DNA of 64,000 bases from Paenibacillus baekrokdamisoli (lineage in GTDB: Bacteria > Bacillota > Bacilli > Paenibacillales > Paenibacillaceae). The translations under genes were made by a program, and so were the position numbers. The notes beneath the pieces were generated by a model. It did no database searches. It was not told where the DNA came from and was given only the letters and a program-made list of their open reading frames with translations. This document shows positions 50,551 through 60,215 of this stretch, one piece after another (position 1 is the stretch's first letter; every line of letters starts with the position of its first letter). Where the stretch lies: assembly GCF_003945345.1 (NCBI RefSeq), contig NZ_AP019308.1, forward strand, positions 5,818,501 through 5,882,500, written 5' to 3'.

Positions 50551-51629
50551 GTGACGAGAAAGAAAAGGAAGAAAGCGCTGCCGGGGAGAATGAGCTAAAG
50601 TCATCCACCCCTTCGGAGTCCGTAAGCAAAGCGGCAGAAGAAGCAGCTCCTGCGGAACCAGCCAGCGACAAGGCAGAAGAAGTAGCTCCTGCGGAGCCAG
50701 CAAGTGACAAGTCAGAAGAAGCAGCTCCTGCGGAACCAGCCAGCGACAAGGCAGAAGTAGTAGCTCCTGCGGAACCAGCCAGCGACAAGGCAGAAGAAGT
50801 AGCACCAGCGGAGCCAGCAAGTGACAAGGCAGAAGCAATTGCTCCCGCGCAGCCCGCTAGCGACAAGACAGAAACAGCAGCTCCTGCCGTTGACCCTGAG
50901 CGCGAAGCAAAGCTGAAGGCTGCTGCTGATGCACGAGCGGCAAGGGCGGCAGCCAAGATCAGCGCAGCTGCGGGTGATCCAGCTTCGACAGCACAAGTGA
51001 GCGGCGAGCAGACGCCAGCTGCAGCAGGAGCTGCAGATCCTGAACGTGAAGCGAAGCTCAAAGCAGCAGAAGAAGCGCGTGCTGCGCGAGCAGCAGCCAA
51101 GGCAGCGGCCGAGAGCCAGCCAGCTGCTCCCGAAGAGCCTAAGGCCCCGTCACCCAAACAACCTCAGCTTGATGAAGCAGCTCAGCTCATTCAGGCCTTG
51201 GTGTCCGAGGATGCTATTGCAGAAGCTTACATAAACGAAATGAATGGGCATATGCCGACTTTTATCATAAAAAATGAGCAATGGCTGGAGGTTGCGAGAT
51301 TATTCCGAACGCACCCTTCACTTGACAGTAATTTTTTGCGCAATGTATCTGGCGTTGATTATGAGACTTATTTGGAAGTGGTATACCATCTCGTCTCCAT
51401 CTCCTCCAAGAAGGAATATGCCATCAAGGTCAAAGCAGATCGAGAGAGCCCGCAGGTGGCTTCTGTTACGCCGATCTGGGCGACTGCGAATTGGAATGAG
51501 CGAGAAATTTATGACCTGCTTGGTATCGATTTTCCTGGTCATCCTGACCTAAGACGTATTATGATGCCCGACGATTGGGTCGGCTTTCCGCTTCGCAAAG
51601 ACTATGAACCGCTAGACCCGGAGGTGTGA
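50547..51629 (+). CDS. nuoC: NADH-quinone oxidoreductase subunit C with long repetitive N-terminus
   Basis: A 360-residue protein in which only about residues 205-360 are the usual NuoC (30 kDa) domain, with SGVDYETYLEVVYHL, EREIYDLLGIDFPGHPDLRR and LRKDYEP. The first 200 residues are low-complexity and disordered-looking. They hold six 13-residue repeats of the type AEEVAPAEPASDK (30-107) and two copies of DPEREAKLKAA followed by ARAARAAAK (116-137, 164-185). Bacillota NuoC proteins often have extended N-termini, but such regular repeats are notable. The start overlaps nuoB by four bases. Confidence 0.93.
   Translation: MSDEKEKEESAAGENELKSSTPSESVSKAAEEAAPAEPASDKAEEVAPAEPASDKSEEAAPAEPASDKAEVVAPAEPASDKAEEVAPAEPASDKAEAIAPAQPASDKTETAAPAVDPEREAKLKAAADARAARAAAKISAAAGDPASTAQVSGEQTPAAAGAADPEREAKLKAAEEARAARAAAKAAAESQPAAPEEPKAPSPKQPQLDEAAQLIQALVSEDAIAEAYINEMNGHMPTFIIKNEQWLEVARLFRTHPSLDSNFLRNVSGVDYETYLEVVYHLVSISSKKEYAIKVKADRESPQVASVTPIWATANWNEREIYDLLGIDFPGHPDLRRIMMPDDWVGFPLRKDYEPLDPEV
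50634..50867 (+). repeat. 39-bp tandem repeat in nuoC
   Basis: Six 39-bp units encode 13-residue Ala/Glu/Pro-rich repeats; several are nearly identical at the DNA level (GCTCCTGCGGAACCAGCCAG recurs). Copy-number change would stay in frame. Confidence 0.92.
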
Positions 51630-51635
51630 CCAGCC

Positions 51636-52736
51636 GTGATTCGTACCGAAGAACTACTGCTTAATGTCGGCCCGCAGCATCCCAGCACCCATGGTGTTTT
51701 TCGCATTGTGGTTAAGCTGGACGGCGAGGTTATAACGGAAGCAACACCGGTTATGGGTTACCTGCATAGGGGAACCGAGAAGCTTGCGGAAGACTTGAAT
51801 TATACGCAAATTATACCGTACACGGATCGAATGGATTATGTATCCGCAATGACGACCAACTATGTGCTTTGTCATGCAGTTGAGACGATGATGGGGCTGG
51901 AAGTGCCGATTCGCGCTGAATTCATGAGACTCATTGTTATGGAGCTGCAGCGTGTAGCCAGCCATCTGGTTTGGTGGGGTACCTATCTGCTGGATATTGG
52001 CGCGATGAGCCCTTTCCTATTCGCTTTCCGTGATCGGGAAATCATTATCGATCTCTTCAATGAACTGTGCGGAGCTCGCCTTACCTACAATTACATGCGT
52101 GTAGGCGGTGTGAAATGGGACGCTCCCGATGGTTGGATCGATAAAGTTCGTGACTTCATTCCTTATATGGAGAAGAAGCTGGATGAATATAACGATCTGG
52201 TGAGCGGCAATGAGATTTTCCTAGCGCGGATTAAGGGTGTTGGCAAGTATGATGCACAGACAGCCATTGAATACGGTCTCTCTGGCGCGAACCTGCGCTG
52301 CACCGGCGTAGATTGGGATCTGCGGAAAGCGGAGCCCTACAGCTTATACAGCCAGTTTGAATTCGATGTCCCGCTTGGACGTAATGGAGATTGCTATGAT
52401 CGTTATCTGATTCGGCTTGAAGAGGTTCGTCAAAGCCTGCGTATCCTGAAGCAAGCGGTTCAGCAGTTCCCGCCTGCCGGAGATGTGATGGGCAAAGTGC
52501 CGCGTGTCATTAGACCGCCTGCCGGAGAAGTCTATGTGCGCATCGAATCTCCTCGTGGCGAAATCGGCTGCCATATCGTTTCAAAAGGTAAAGCCGAGCC
52601 GTACCGTTTAAAATTCCGCCGGCCATCCTTCGTTAATCTTCAGATTCTTCCTAAGCTGTTAGTTGGGGAGACAATGACTAACCTCATTACGATTCTGGGC
52701 GGCATAGATATTGTCGTCGGGGAGGTAGACTGCTAA
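51636..52736 (+). CDS. nuoD: NADH-quinone oxidoreductase subunit D
   Basis: A 366-residue subunit that forms part of the quinone-binding site with NuoB. Starts MIRTEELLLNVGPQHPSTHG; also RGTEKLAEDLNY and the C-terminal GEMTNLITILGGIDIVVGEV-like ending. GTG start 8 bases after GGAGGTG. Shares one base with the nuoH ATG. Confidence 0.97.
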   Translation: MIRTEELLLNVGPQHPSTHGVFRIVVKLDGEVITEATPVMGYLHRGTEKLAEDLNYTQIIPYTDRMDYVSAMTTNYVLCHAVETMMGLEVPIRAEFMRLIVMELQRVASHLVWWGTYLLDIGAMSPFLFAFRDREIIIDLFNELCGARLTYNYMRVGGVKWDAPDGWIDKVRDFIPYMEKKLDEYNDLVSGNEIFLARIKGVGKYDAQTAIEYGLSGANLRCTGVDWDLRKAEPYSLYSQFEFDVPLGRNGDCYDRYLIRLEEVRQSLRILKQAVQQFPPAGDVMGKVPRVIRPPAGEVYVRIESPRGEIGCHIVSKGKAEPYRLKFRRPSFVNLQILPKLLVGETMTNLITILGGIDIVVGEVDC

Positions 52737-53749
52737 TGGGATCATGGCTAGATGAAACGCTGACATGGGGAAATGCCCTCATCTTTTTCCTTTGGGGCGT
52801 CATCCTGCTTGCAATTGTGCTCGGCTTCGTTACATACGCGATTTTCTTCGAGCGCAAGGTCATTGGCTGGATGCAGTTCCGCATTGGCCCGAACCGGGTT
52901 GGGCCTTGGGGGCTTCTGCAGACGGTGGCGGATATTACGAAGCTATTAATCAAGGAAGATACCATTCCGCGCAAAGCGGATCGGGTCCTATTCATCTTAG
53001 CGCCAGCACTCGCTTACGTTCCTGCATTTGCGGTACTAGCCGTTATCCCATATACGCAGAATTTATATTTTGCGGACATTAATGTCGGGCTGCTCTACTA
53101 TGTGGCCTTGTCCGGGATATCGACGATAGCGATTGTGCTTGGCGGCTGGGCTTCGAATAATAAATATGCACTGCTTGGCGGTATGCGCTCGGCAGCTCAA
53201 ATGATCAGCTACGAAGTACCGCTTGTTATCTCCGTGGTCGGTGTCGTTATGCTGTCAGGCAGCTTGAATTTACGCACGATCGCGGAGCAGCAGGGCGACT
53301 GGTTCTGGCAGTGGAATTTTCTCCCACAGATTATTGGTTTCGTTATCTTCGTTATAGCGGCCGTGTCGGAGCTGAACCGTACACCATTTGACCTCCCAGA
53401 AGCGGAGTCTGAGCTGGTAGCTGGCTATCATGTCGAATACAGCGGTTTCCGCTTTGCCTTCTTCATGCTGACCGAATACGTGTATGTGTACGCGATTGCT
53501 GCTCTAACGACGGTACTGTTTCTTGGAGGCTGGCATGCGCCTGCTCCTTTCCTGGATTTTGTGCCGGGGATCATCTGGTTCCTGCTCAAATTCTCGTTTA
53601 TCGTGTTCTTCCTATTCTGGATTCGGGCAACCATGCCGCGTATTCGCATCGATCAGTTAATGGGACTTGGCTGGAAGGTACTGCTTCCGCTCGCGATCTT
53701 GAACGTATTTCTGACGGCTGTCTACATGGAGCTGTTTATTAAAGGGTAA
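52736..53749 (+). CDS. nuoH: NADH-quinone oxidoreductase subunit H
   Basis: A 337-residue membrane subunit next to the quinone site. Signatures: ERKVIGWMQFRIGPNRVGPW and ELNRTPFDLPEAESELVAGY. About eight helices. Overlaps nuoD by one base. Confidence 0.97.
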   Translation: MGSWLDETLTWGNALIFFLWGVILLAIVLGFVTYAIFFERKVIGWMQFRIGPNRVGPWGLLQTVADITKLLIKEDTIPRKADRVLFILAPALAYVPAFAVLAVIPYTQNLYFADINVGLLYYVALSGISTIAIVLGGWASNNKYALLGGMRSAAQMISYEVPLVISVVGVVMLSGSLNLRTIAEQQGDWFWQWNFLPQIIGFVIFVIAAVSELNRTPFDLPEAESELVAGYHVEYSGFRFAFFMLTEYVYVYAIAALTTVLFLGGWHAPAPFLDFVPGIIWFLLKFSFIVFFLFWIRATMPRIRIDQLMGLGWKVLLPLAILNVFLTAVYMELFIKG

Positions 53750-53763
53750 CGGAGGGAGAAAGA

Positions 53764-54225
53764 ATGAAAGGTCTCTTCAAAGGATTAGGTGTCACGCTCA
53801 AAGCGATGACCGCAAAAAAAGTTACCACTTCTTATCCTGATGTACCGTTCGTGATGCCTGATCGTTTTCGCGGCATTCAGCATTTTGAGCCAGACAAATG
53901 CATCGTCTGCAATCAATGTGTGCGTGTCTGCCCGACGGAGTGTATCACATTGACGGGCAAAGCGAATCCAGACCCAGAGAAAAAGGGAAAAGTTATCGAT
54001 ACGTATGACATTAACTTTGAAATTTGCATTCTCTGTGATCTTTGTACGGAGGTTTGTCCGACCGAGGCCATTGTTATGACCAACAACTTTGAGCTCGCTT
54101 CGTATAGTAGGGATGATCTGTTCAAGGACCTCAAGTGGCTGGATGAGAACAATCGCAATGTACGTCAGGATAATAATAATATTGGAGCTCCTGCTGCAGC
54201 TAAGGGAGGAGCGAAAAATGTTTAA
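53764..54225 (+). CDS. nuoI: NADH-quinone oxidoreductase subunit I
   Basis: A 153-residue ferredoxin-like subunit with two 4Fe-4S motifs, CIVCNQCVRVCPTEC and CILCDLCTEVCPTEA. These clusters pass electrons towards NuoB. ATG after ACGGAGGGAG. Confidence 0.96.
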   Translation: MKGLFKGLGVTLKAMTAKKVTTSYPDVPFVMPDRFRGIQHFEPDKCIVCNQCVRVCPTECITLTGKANPDPEKKGKVIDTYDINFEICILCDLCTEVCPTEAIVMTNNFELASYSRDDLFKDLKWLDENNRNVRQDNNNIGAPAAAKGGAKNV

Positions 54226-54736
54226 CGTTAACATAACCGGGGAGTTTGTGGCTTTCTTCGTATTCTCCGTCATCATCATAAGCGGTGCGGTGCTCATGGT
54301 TAGCTTTACGAAGGTCGTTCATATGGTCGTTTCCTTAGCGGCCGTCTTTATCGGTGTAGCGGGAATGTTTATTTTGCTGGACGCCGAGTTTCTCGCCTTT
54401 GTACAGGTGCTTATCTATGCGGGGGCGGTGTCGATTCTAATGATTTTCGGAATCATGATGACCAAACACCACAGCAGTGCGGAAGAAAATGGACGGCCGC
54501 TGCAGGAGACACTTAGTGCGATTGGTGCACTGGCGCTGTTCGGGATTCTGTTCTATGCCATTCGGAAGTCAGACTTCCCTGTGCCGGAGAAGCCATTTGG
54601 ATTGGGCGAAGATAATACGATGGAGATCGGCAAGCTGCTCTTTACCAGCTATGTCATCCCGTTCGAGCTTGTGTCTGTGCTGCTGACTGTCGCTTTTATC
54701 GGGGCGATCGTGCTTGCGAAGAAGGAGGCGGATTAA
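54218..54736 (+). CDS. nuoJ: NADH-quinone oxidoreductase subunit J
   Basis: A 172-residue membrane subunit with five helices. AEFLAFVQVLIYAGAVSILM is the conserved third helix. ATG 54218 follows AAGGGAGGAG and overlaps nuoI by eight bases; longer upstream readings run through nuoI. Confidence 0.94.
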   Translation: MFNVNITGEFVAFFVFSVIIISGAVLMVSFTKVVHMVVSLAAVFIGVAGMFILLDAEFLAFVQVLIYAGAVSILMIFGIMMTKHHSSAEENGRPLQETLSAIGALALFGILFYAIRKSDFPVPEKPFGLGEDNTMEIGKLLFTSYVIPFELVSVLLTVAFIGAIVLAKKEAD

Positions 54737-54737
54737 G

Positions 54738-55040
54738 ATGCTATCTTCCTATTTAACGATGGCGGCTATTCTATTTTGTATCGGCTTGTATGGTGCACTC
54801 GTGAAAAAAAATGCGATCATCGTGCTATTGTCTATCGAGCTCATGCTCAATGCGGTCAATCTTAATCTTGTGGCGTTCTCCAAATATGGCGTCGTTCCTT
54901 CCTTGACTGGGCAAATGTTTACGCTCTTTAGTATTGCAGTTGCGGCGGCGGAAGCAGCAGTCGGAATTGCGGTACTTATTGCATTGTTCCGGGCTCGCGG
55001 AACCGTTAATGTCGATGAATTCGACAAAATGAGGAGGTAA
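54738..55040 (+). CDS. nuoK: NADH-quinone oxidoreductase subunit K
   Basis: A 100-residue, three-helix subunit. The conserved acidic residues are in LLSIELMLNAVNLN and AAAEAAVGIAVLIALFR. ATG 54738 with AAGGAGG 10 bases upstream. Confidence 0.95.
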   Translation: MLSSYLTMAAILFCIGLYGALVKKNAIIVLLSIELMLNAVNLNLVAFSKYGVVPSLTGQMFTLFSIAVAAAEAAVGIAVLIALFRARGTVNVDEFDKMRR

Positions 55041-55047
55041 GCGCCAA

Positions 55048-56919
55048 GTGGATACGATGTTCTCTCAGATCGCCTGGTTAATCCCTGTTTTTCCGCTTGC
55101 AGCGTTCTTGCTCTTGCTCGCTTTTGGGCGGTCGCAGCGTAGGCTTGGGGTTTTGACAGGTACAGTTGGTTCTTTTGCAGCTTTGGTTCTATCGATTCTC
55201 GTGCTGATCGAGCATATGAGAGACGGTAGTAAATATTATCAATCTGGATTCAAATGGCTCGATCTTGGTAGAATTCAGATAAACGCTGGGTTCGAAGTTA
55301 CGAATTTAACGGCATTGATGCTCGTGATTGTGACGGCTGTGGCCTTTCTAGTGAATGTTTACTCGGCTGGCTATATGAAGAACGATGAACGAATCACGGT
55401 GTTTTATAGCTACGTTGCTCTATTTACCTTCTCCATGCTCGGGCTGGTCATAGCCGATAATATGCTAACGCTCTATATTTTCTGGGAGCTTGTCGGCGTT
55501 TGCTCCTTCCTGCTCGTCGGATTCTGGTACGCAAAGCCAGAGGCAAAAGCGGCGGCGAAGAAAGCTTTTATCGTAACTAGAATTGGCGATGCAGGGCTTC
55601 TGCTCGGTATTTTACTGCTTTACTGGTATATGCCGGATCATGCGCTTGATTTTGTGCATATCCAGAATGTTTTTGAAGGACAGACGGGCATTATTCCACT
55701 AGGGATTACGACGCTTATTGCACTGCTGATCTTCGTTGGCGCGGTAGGGAAATCGGGTCAATTCCCCTTACATGTGTGGCTGCCGGATGCCATGGAAGGC
55801 CCTACACCAATTAGTGCGCTCATTCATGCGGCAACGATGGTTGCTGCAGGCGTCTATCTGGTAGCGCGAACCTTTGATATTTTTGAAGCCTCACAGACGG
55901 CTATGAATACCGTTGCTTATATCGGCGCCTTCACAGCGATCTTCGCTGCAACCATTGGCGTAGCTCAGAATGACATTAAGCGAATTCTAGCTTATTCTAC
56001 GGTCAGCCAGCTTGGTTACATGATGATGGCACTCGGGCTTGGCTCTTTGACAGGCGGGGTATTCCACCTGCTTACGCATGCTTTCTTCAAAGCATTGCTA
56101 TTTCTAGGTGCAGGCAGCGTCATTCATGCGGTACATACACAGAATATTAACGAAATGGGCGGTCTCGGTTCAAAAATGCGTATAACGGCATGGACCTTCG
56201 GCATTGGCTCGCTGGCGTTATCTGGCATTCCGCCATTTTCAGGCTTTTGGTCCAAGGATACCATTCTTACAACAGCTCTGTATGATAAGCCTGCGCTGTT
56301 TGTCGTTGGCGTAGTGGCGGCATTCTTCACGGCATTCTATATGTCGCGGCTGTTCTTTCTTGTATTCACAGGCAAGCCCAAAGGTGAGCAGAAAGTCCAT
56401 GAATCGCCGCTCACCATGACGATCCCGCTCATCGTGCTTGCCGTCCTGGCAATCGGTTCCGGCTTTATTCAAACGCCATGGAACAACACGCTTGGCTCCT
56501 GGTTGACGGATGGAACAGAAGTGGAGCATGGCAGTGCGGGTCTCGTTATGGTCATCTCGGCTGCAGTGGGTCTGCTTGGCATATATCTGGGATGGCTTGT
56601 GTTCGTAAAAGGAACGATCTCTCGCGATGCGGTGTCCTCTCGTGCACCATGGCTGGTCCGTCTGCTAGAGCGCAAATACTATATCGATGAGCTCTATCAG
56701 ATTATCTTTATAAAGCCGCTGCGCGGTATTGGATTGCTGCTAAATGGGATAGACCATTATGTCGTGGATGGTATAGTACGGCTTACTTCCGGCAGCATTG
56801 TTTTACTTGGTAAAGGCGGTACGCGTCTGCAGAATGGTCAGGTCCAGACCTATGGACTGATCACTTTGTTTGGACTAATCATTCTTATTGCTATAGTCGC
56901 CTTAAGGAGGTTCTGGTAA
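55048..56919 (+). CDS. nuoL: NADH-quinone oxidoreductase subunit L
   Basis: A 623-residue antiporter-like proton pump subunit. Landmarks are YIFWELVGVCSFLLVGFW (conserved Glu), GKSGQFPLHVWLPDAMEGPT (conserved Lys region) and HAFFKALLFLGAGSVIH. The C-terminal lateral helix region is present. GTG start; shares a base with the nuoM ATG. Confidence 0.96.
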   Translation: MDTMFSQIAWLIPVFPLAAFLLLLAFGRSQRRLGVLTGTVGSFAALVLSILVLIEHMRDGSKYYQSGFKWLDLGRIQINAGFEVTNLTALMLVIVTAVAFLVNVYSAGYMKNDERITVFYSYVALFTFSMLGLVIADNMLTLYIFWELVGVCSFLLVGFWYAKPEAKAAAKKAFIVTRIGDAGLLLGILLLYWYMPDHALDFVHIQNVFEGQTGIIPLGITTLIALLIFVGAVGKSGQFPLHVWLPDAMEGPTPISALIHAATMVAAGVYLVARTFDIFEASQTAMNTVAYIGAFTAIFAATIGVAQNDIKRILAYSTVSQLGYMMMALGLGSLTGGVFHLLTHAFFKALLFLGAGSVIHAVHTQNINEMGGLGSKMRITAWTFGIGSLALSGIPPFSGFWSKDTILTTALYDKPALFVVGVVAAFFTAFYMSRLFFLVFTGKPKGEQKVHESPLTMTIPLIVLAVLAIGSGFIQTPWNNTLGSWLTDGTEVEHGSAGLVMVISAAVGLLGIYLGWLVFVKGTISRDAVSSRAPWLVRLLERKYYIDELYQIIFIKPLRGIGLLLNGIDHYVVDGIVRLTSGSIVLLGKGGTRLQNGQVQTYGLITLFGLIILIAIVALRRFW

Positions 56920-58553
56920 TGCTATCCGATCTTCCTATCTTGTCTCTAATTATCTTCTCGCCCTTGCTCGGTCTGCTCGTGCTGTTATTCCTGCCGAAGA
57001 ACCGCAGCAACTGGCTGAAGACGACAGCTATAATTACCACACTGATTCCGCTGCTGTTATCCTTTTGGCTGTACGCCGATTATGACGGGGTCAAAGGCGG
57101 GAAGGCTTACGAGGAGACCGCAACGTGGGTCAACGCTTCGTTAAACAAAGAAGTTGTCGGCGAAGTGACGTCCTACGCCTTCCAGTTTCAGTATCACTTA
57201 GGCATTGATGGCCTATCTTTGCCTTTGCTGCTGCTTACGACGATAGTCGGGGTGATGGCAGCACTTGCCTCCGTGAATATCAAGAAACGCTGGAAGTCCT
57301 TCTACAGCTGCTTCCTGCTGCTCGAAGTCGGTATGCTTGGAGTCTTTCTGGCGAGGGACGTATTCCTGTTCTTCGTGTTCTTCGAGCTTACGCTAATTCC
57401 GATGTTCTTCCTGATTGGCATATGGGGCTATATGAATCGCGAGAAAGCGGCGAATAAGTTCTTAATCTACAATGGAATCGGATCGGCTATTATGCTTATT
57501 GCCTTCGTTTTACTTGTCTCTACCGCAGGCTTTCGGGTGGAACAGGTGCCGGATAAGCAGCAGACTAATCTCTCTTACAGCGGCAGCTATCAAGTGATTC
57601 AAGATAATCTGACGAGTGCTGATTCCTATGTCAACATGTCACCTAGCAGCCTACAGGCAGGCGATGAGAATCCCTTTTACCTGTCGAAAAACATGCGGTG
57701 GACGATCTTTCTTTTACTTCTGATTGCATTTGGCATTAAGCTGCCGATCTTCCCTTTCCATACGTGGATGCTGAAGGTCCATGCGGAGGCACCCCCTTCT
57801 GTCGTAATGATTCACTCGGGTGTACTGCTTAAGATGGGTGCGTATGGCTTATTGCGTTTCGGTGTGTTTATGTTCCCGTCAGAGGCTAAGGATTGGGCAG
57901 TTGTCCTAGCAATACTAGGTGTAGTGAACATTCTCTATGGAGCGGTTCTGGCACTTGTTCAGAAGGAATTCAAGCTGGTATTGGCCTATTCGTCTATCAG
58001 CCATATGGGAATCGTTCTGCTAGGTATTGCCTCGTTCAATGAAATCGGACTCCAGGGAGCAATGATCCAGCTTGTCTCTCACGGATTGATCTCCGCACTG
58101 CTGTTTCTCATTGTTGGCAGCTTGTATGAGCGAACGGGATCAACGATGCTTGGCGACCTTGGAGGGTTGGCCAGAAGCTTGCCATTCATTAGCGGCATTC
58201 TGCTGACGGCTGGGATGGCCTCACTTGGACTACCTGGTTTATCTGGATTCATTGGCGAATTCTTATCCCTATTGGGCCTATTCGACTCCATGAGGGTCAT
58301 AACGGCGATCGCTGTGCTGGGTGTTATTCTTACAGCTGTTTATGTACTGCGGAGTGTATTAGGCATTACTTTTGGTCCAATGCAAGAACGCTTCGGTGCA
58401 CTGCGAGATGCAAGGCTGATTGAAGCCGTTCCGATGATTGCGCTGCTCGCGTTCATCCTGCTAATCGGTATCTATCCGGCCGTAATGACCGAGCCGATGA
58501 AACATGGCTTTGATACGCTTTTGCAGCAAATTAACGAGAAGGTGGGGAGGTAG
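56919..58553 (+). CDS. nuoM: NADH-quinone oxidoreductase subunit M
   Basis: A 544-residue antiporter-like subunit. Landmarks: FFVFFELTLIPMFFLIGIWG (conserved Glu), FPFHTWMLKVHAEAPPSVVM and LAYSSISHMG. A hydrophilic insertion around residues 208-260 (SSLQAGDENPFYLSK) makes it longer than typical NuoM. Confidence 0.96.
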   Translation: MLSDLPILSLIIFSPLLGLLVLLFLPKNRSNWLKTTAIITTLIPLLLSFWLYADYDGVKGGKAYEETATWVNASLNKEVVGEVTSYAFQFQYHLGIDGLSLPLLLLTTIVGVMAALASVNIKKRWKSFYSCFLLLEVGMLGVFLARDVFLFFVFFELTLIPMFFLIGIWGYMNREKAANKFLIYNGIGSAIMLIAFVLLVSTAGFRVEQVPDKQQTNLSYSGSYQVIQDNLTSADSYVNMSPSSLQAGDENPFYLSKNMRWTIFLLLLIAFGIKLPIFPFHTWMLKVHAEAPPSVVMIHSGVLLKMGAYGLLRFGVFMFPSEAKDWAVVLAILGVVNILYGAVLALVQKEFKLVLAYSSISHMGIVLLGIASFNEIGLQGAMIQLVSHGLISALLFLIVGSLYERTGSTMLGDLGGLARSLPFISGILLTAGMASLGLPGLSGFIGEFLSLLGLFDSMRVITAIAVLGVILTAVYVLRSVLGITFGPMQERFGALRDARLIEAVPMIALLAFILLIGIYPAVMTEPMKHGFDTLLQQINEKVGR

Positions 58554-58556
58554 CGC

Positions 58557-60131
58557 ATGGACGTTGTCAATCAACAGCTTCAGTCGCTCTCTTGGAGTGA
58601 TGCGGCCTATCTCGCCCCGGAATGGATCTTAATTGCTTGTGCCGTTCTTCTTGTGATCCTTGATTTGGTGCTTCCAAGGAACGTTAATCGTGCTGTAATT
58701 GGCTGGTTCACACTGGCCGGTCTTCTGACCTCACTTGGGTTTGTAGTATGGCGGCTTATCGATATGAACAGCTCTGCACCAGTGATGGGTGAGGACGGGA
58801 AGGCAGCAAGCAATGTCATCTCTTTACTAGCGGATAGCTACCGCATTGATGATTTTGCAAGCTTATTCAAAATCGTATTCCTAATCGCTACAGCGCTCAT
58901 TGTGCTGATGAGTTTGGGGTCAGTGAAGAGCAGCGATATTCCGGATAAAGGCGAGTTTTATTACTTACTGCTGCCAGCCGTAGTCGGAGCGATGATTATG
59001 GCCTCCTCCGGGGATATGCTTACGCTCTACATCGGTCTGGAGCTGCTTAGCATTACCACCTATGTGCTGGTTGGTATTCGCAAGCATGCGGTTGTGTCGG
59101 CGGAGGCGGCGTTCAAGTATGTCGTAACTGGCGGAATATCCTCGGCTCTCGTATTGTTCGGTATGTCTTATCTCTACGGGATAACAGGCGCGACCAATCT
59201 TGGTGCGATTGCACACGGCATTCAGCAGCATGCAAGCGATTATAAGGAAATGCTCTATGTAGCCTTCTTCTTCCTGTTGGCGGGACTTGGTATCAAAATT
59301 GCTGCGGCACCCTTCCATGTATGGGCGCCAGATGTCTATCAGGGTGCTCCGTCGCCGATTACCGCGTTTCTTGCGGTTGTCTCTAAAGGTGCGGCTTTTG
59401 CTATCGTATTCCGGATTATTTACAACGTCATTTTCTATGCTTCCTCAGCTGATGCACCCATTACCGATGATATATTCCTAACGCTGCTTATTATGGCGGC
59501 GGCAGCGATGTTAATCGGATCGGCAGCGGCATTAAGGCAGCATAATGTAAAGAGACTCTTGGCTCTTTCAGGTGTAGCCAATGCGGGTTATTTGCTTGTT
59601 CCTGTCGGATTAGCTCTCGGTGATATGCATGTATCCAACTTTGGCGAATTCATTTTTTACTTAGCGGTGTATCTGCTGATGACGATCGGTGCTCTTGCTG
59701 TCGTTACGGTTATAAGTAAGGCTGCTGGTCATGATGAGCTGGAAGGATTCGCTGGACTTTATTATCGTGCACCGTGGACGGCAATAGCGATGACGGTATT
59801 CGTACTTTCACTTGCAGGTTTGCCGATCACCGGCGGGTTTTTCGGGAAACTGTTTATTCTACTGGGCGCGGCTCAAACTAAAACCTATTGGATTATCGCC
59901 GTCATGGTCATTAGCAGTGTTATCTCTTATTTCTTCTACTTTGGCTTCATTCGTCAAATGTTCATGCGCTCGACGTCAGAGGAGCAGGTCCATATTCCTT
60001 TTACAACAGGCATCGTCATTTGGCTGTGTGTGGCAGCAACGGTTGCGCTTGGAATCGTGCCGGGACCTGTTCTTAGCTGGGTTAATGACAATTTCTCGAT
60101 TGTCAGCGATCTATTCGTAGGCAAAAGGTAA
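58557..60131 (+). CDS. nuoN: NADH-quinone oxidoreductase subunit N
   Basis: A 524-residue third antiporter-like subunit. Landmarks: LTLYIGLELLSITTYVLVGI, AAPFHVWAPDVYQGAPSPIT and LALSGVANAGYLL. ATG after GGGGAGG, three bases after the nuoM stop. Ends the operon; no nuoE, nuoF or nuoG follows. Confidence 0.96.
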   Translation: MDVVNQQLQSLSWSDAAYLAPEWILIACAVLLVILDLVLPRNVNRAVIGWFTLAGLLTSLGFVVWRLIDMNSSAPVMGEDGKAASNVISLLADSYRIDDFASLFKIVFLIATALIVLMSLGSVKSSDIPDKGEFYYLLLPAVVGAMIMASSGDMLTLYIGLELLSITTYVLVGIRKHAVVSAEAAFKYVVTGGISSALVLFGMSYLYGITGATNLGAIAHGIQQHASDYKEMLYVAFFFLLAGLGIKIAAAPFHVWAPDVYQGAPSPITAFLAVVSKGAAFAIVFRIIYNVIFYASSADAPITDDIFLTLLIMAAAAMLIGSAAALRQHNVKRLLALSGVANAGYLLVPVGLALGDMHVSNFGEFIFYLAVYLLMTIGALAVVTVISKAAGHDELEGFAGLYYRAPWTAIAMTVFVLSLAGLPITGGFFGKLFILLGAAQTKTYWIIAVMVISSVISYFFYFGFIRQMFMRSTSEEQVHIPFTTGIVIWLCVAATVALGIVPGPVLSWVNDNFSIVSDLFVGKR

Positions 60132-60170
60132 GACGGTATTCATCAGTTGAATCAGAAATGAAGTAGTGAG

Positions 60171-60215
60171 GGCTGCACCCGGTTTGATCGGGCTGCAGCC
60201 TTTTCTTCTTTTAAG
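60171..60215 (+). terminator. terminator of the nuo operon
   Basis: GGCTGCA-C-CCGG-type stem with CGGG-C-TGCAGCC, then TTTTCTTCTTTT. Confidence 0.88.

Noticed and set aside
50486..51157. Long open frame antisense to nuoC (223 residues, Ala/Ser/Leu/Gly-rich)
   Set aside because: Produced by the GC-rich repeats of nuoC read backwards; nuoC itself has family motifs, overlaps and a ribosome site.
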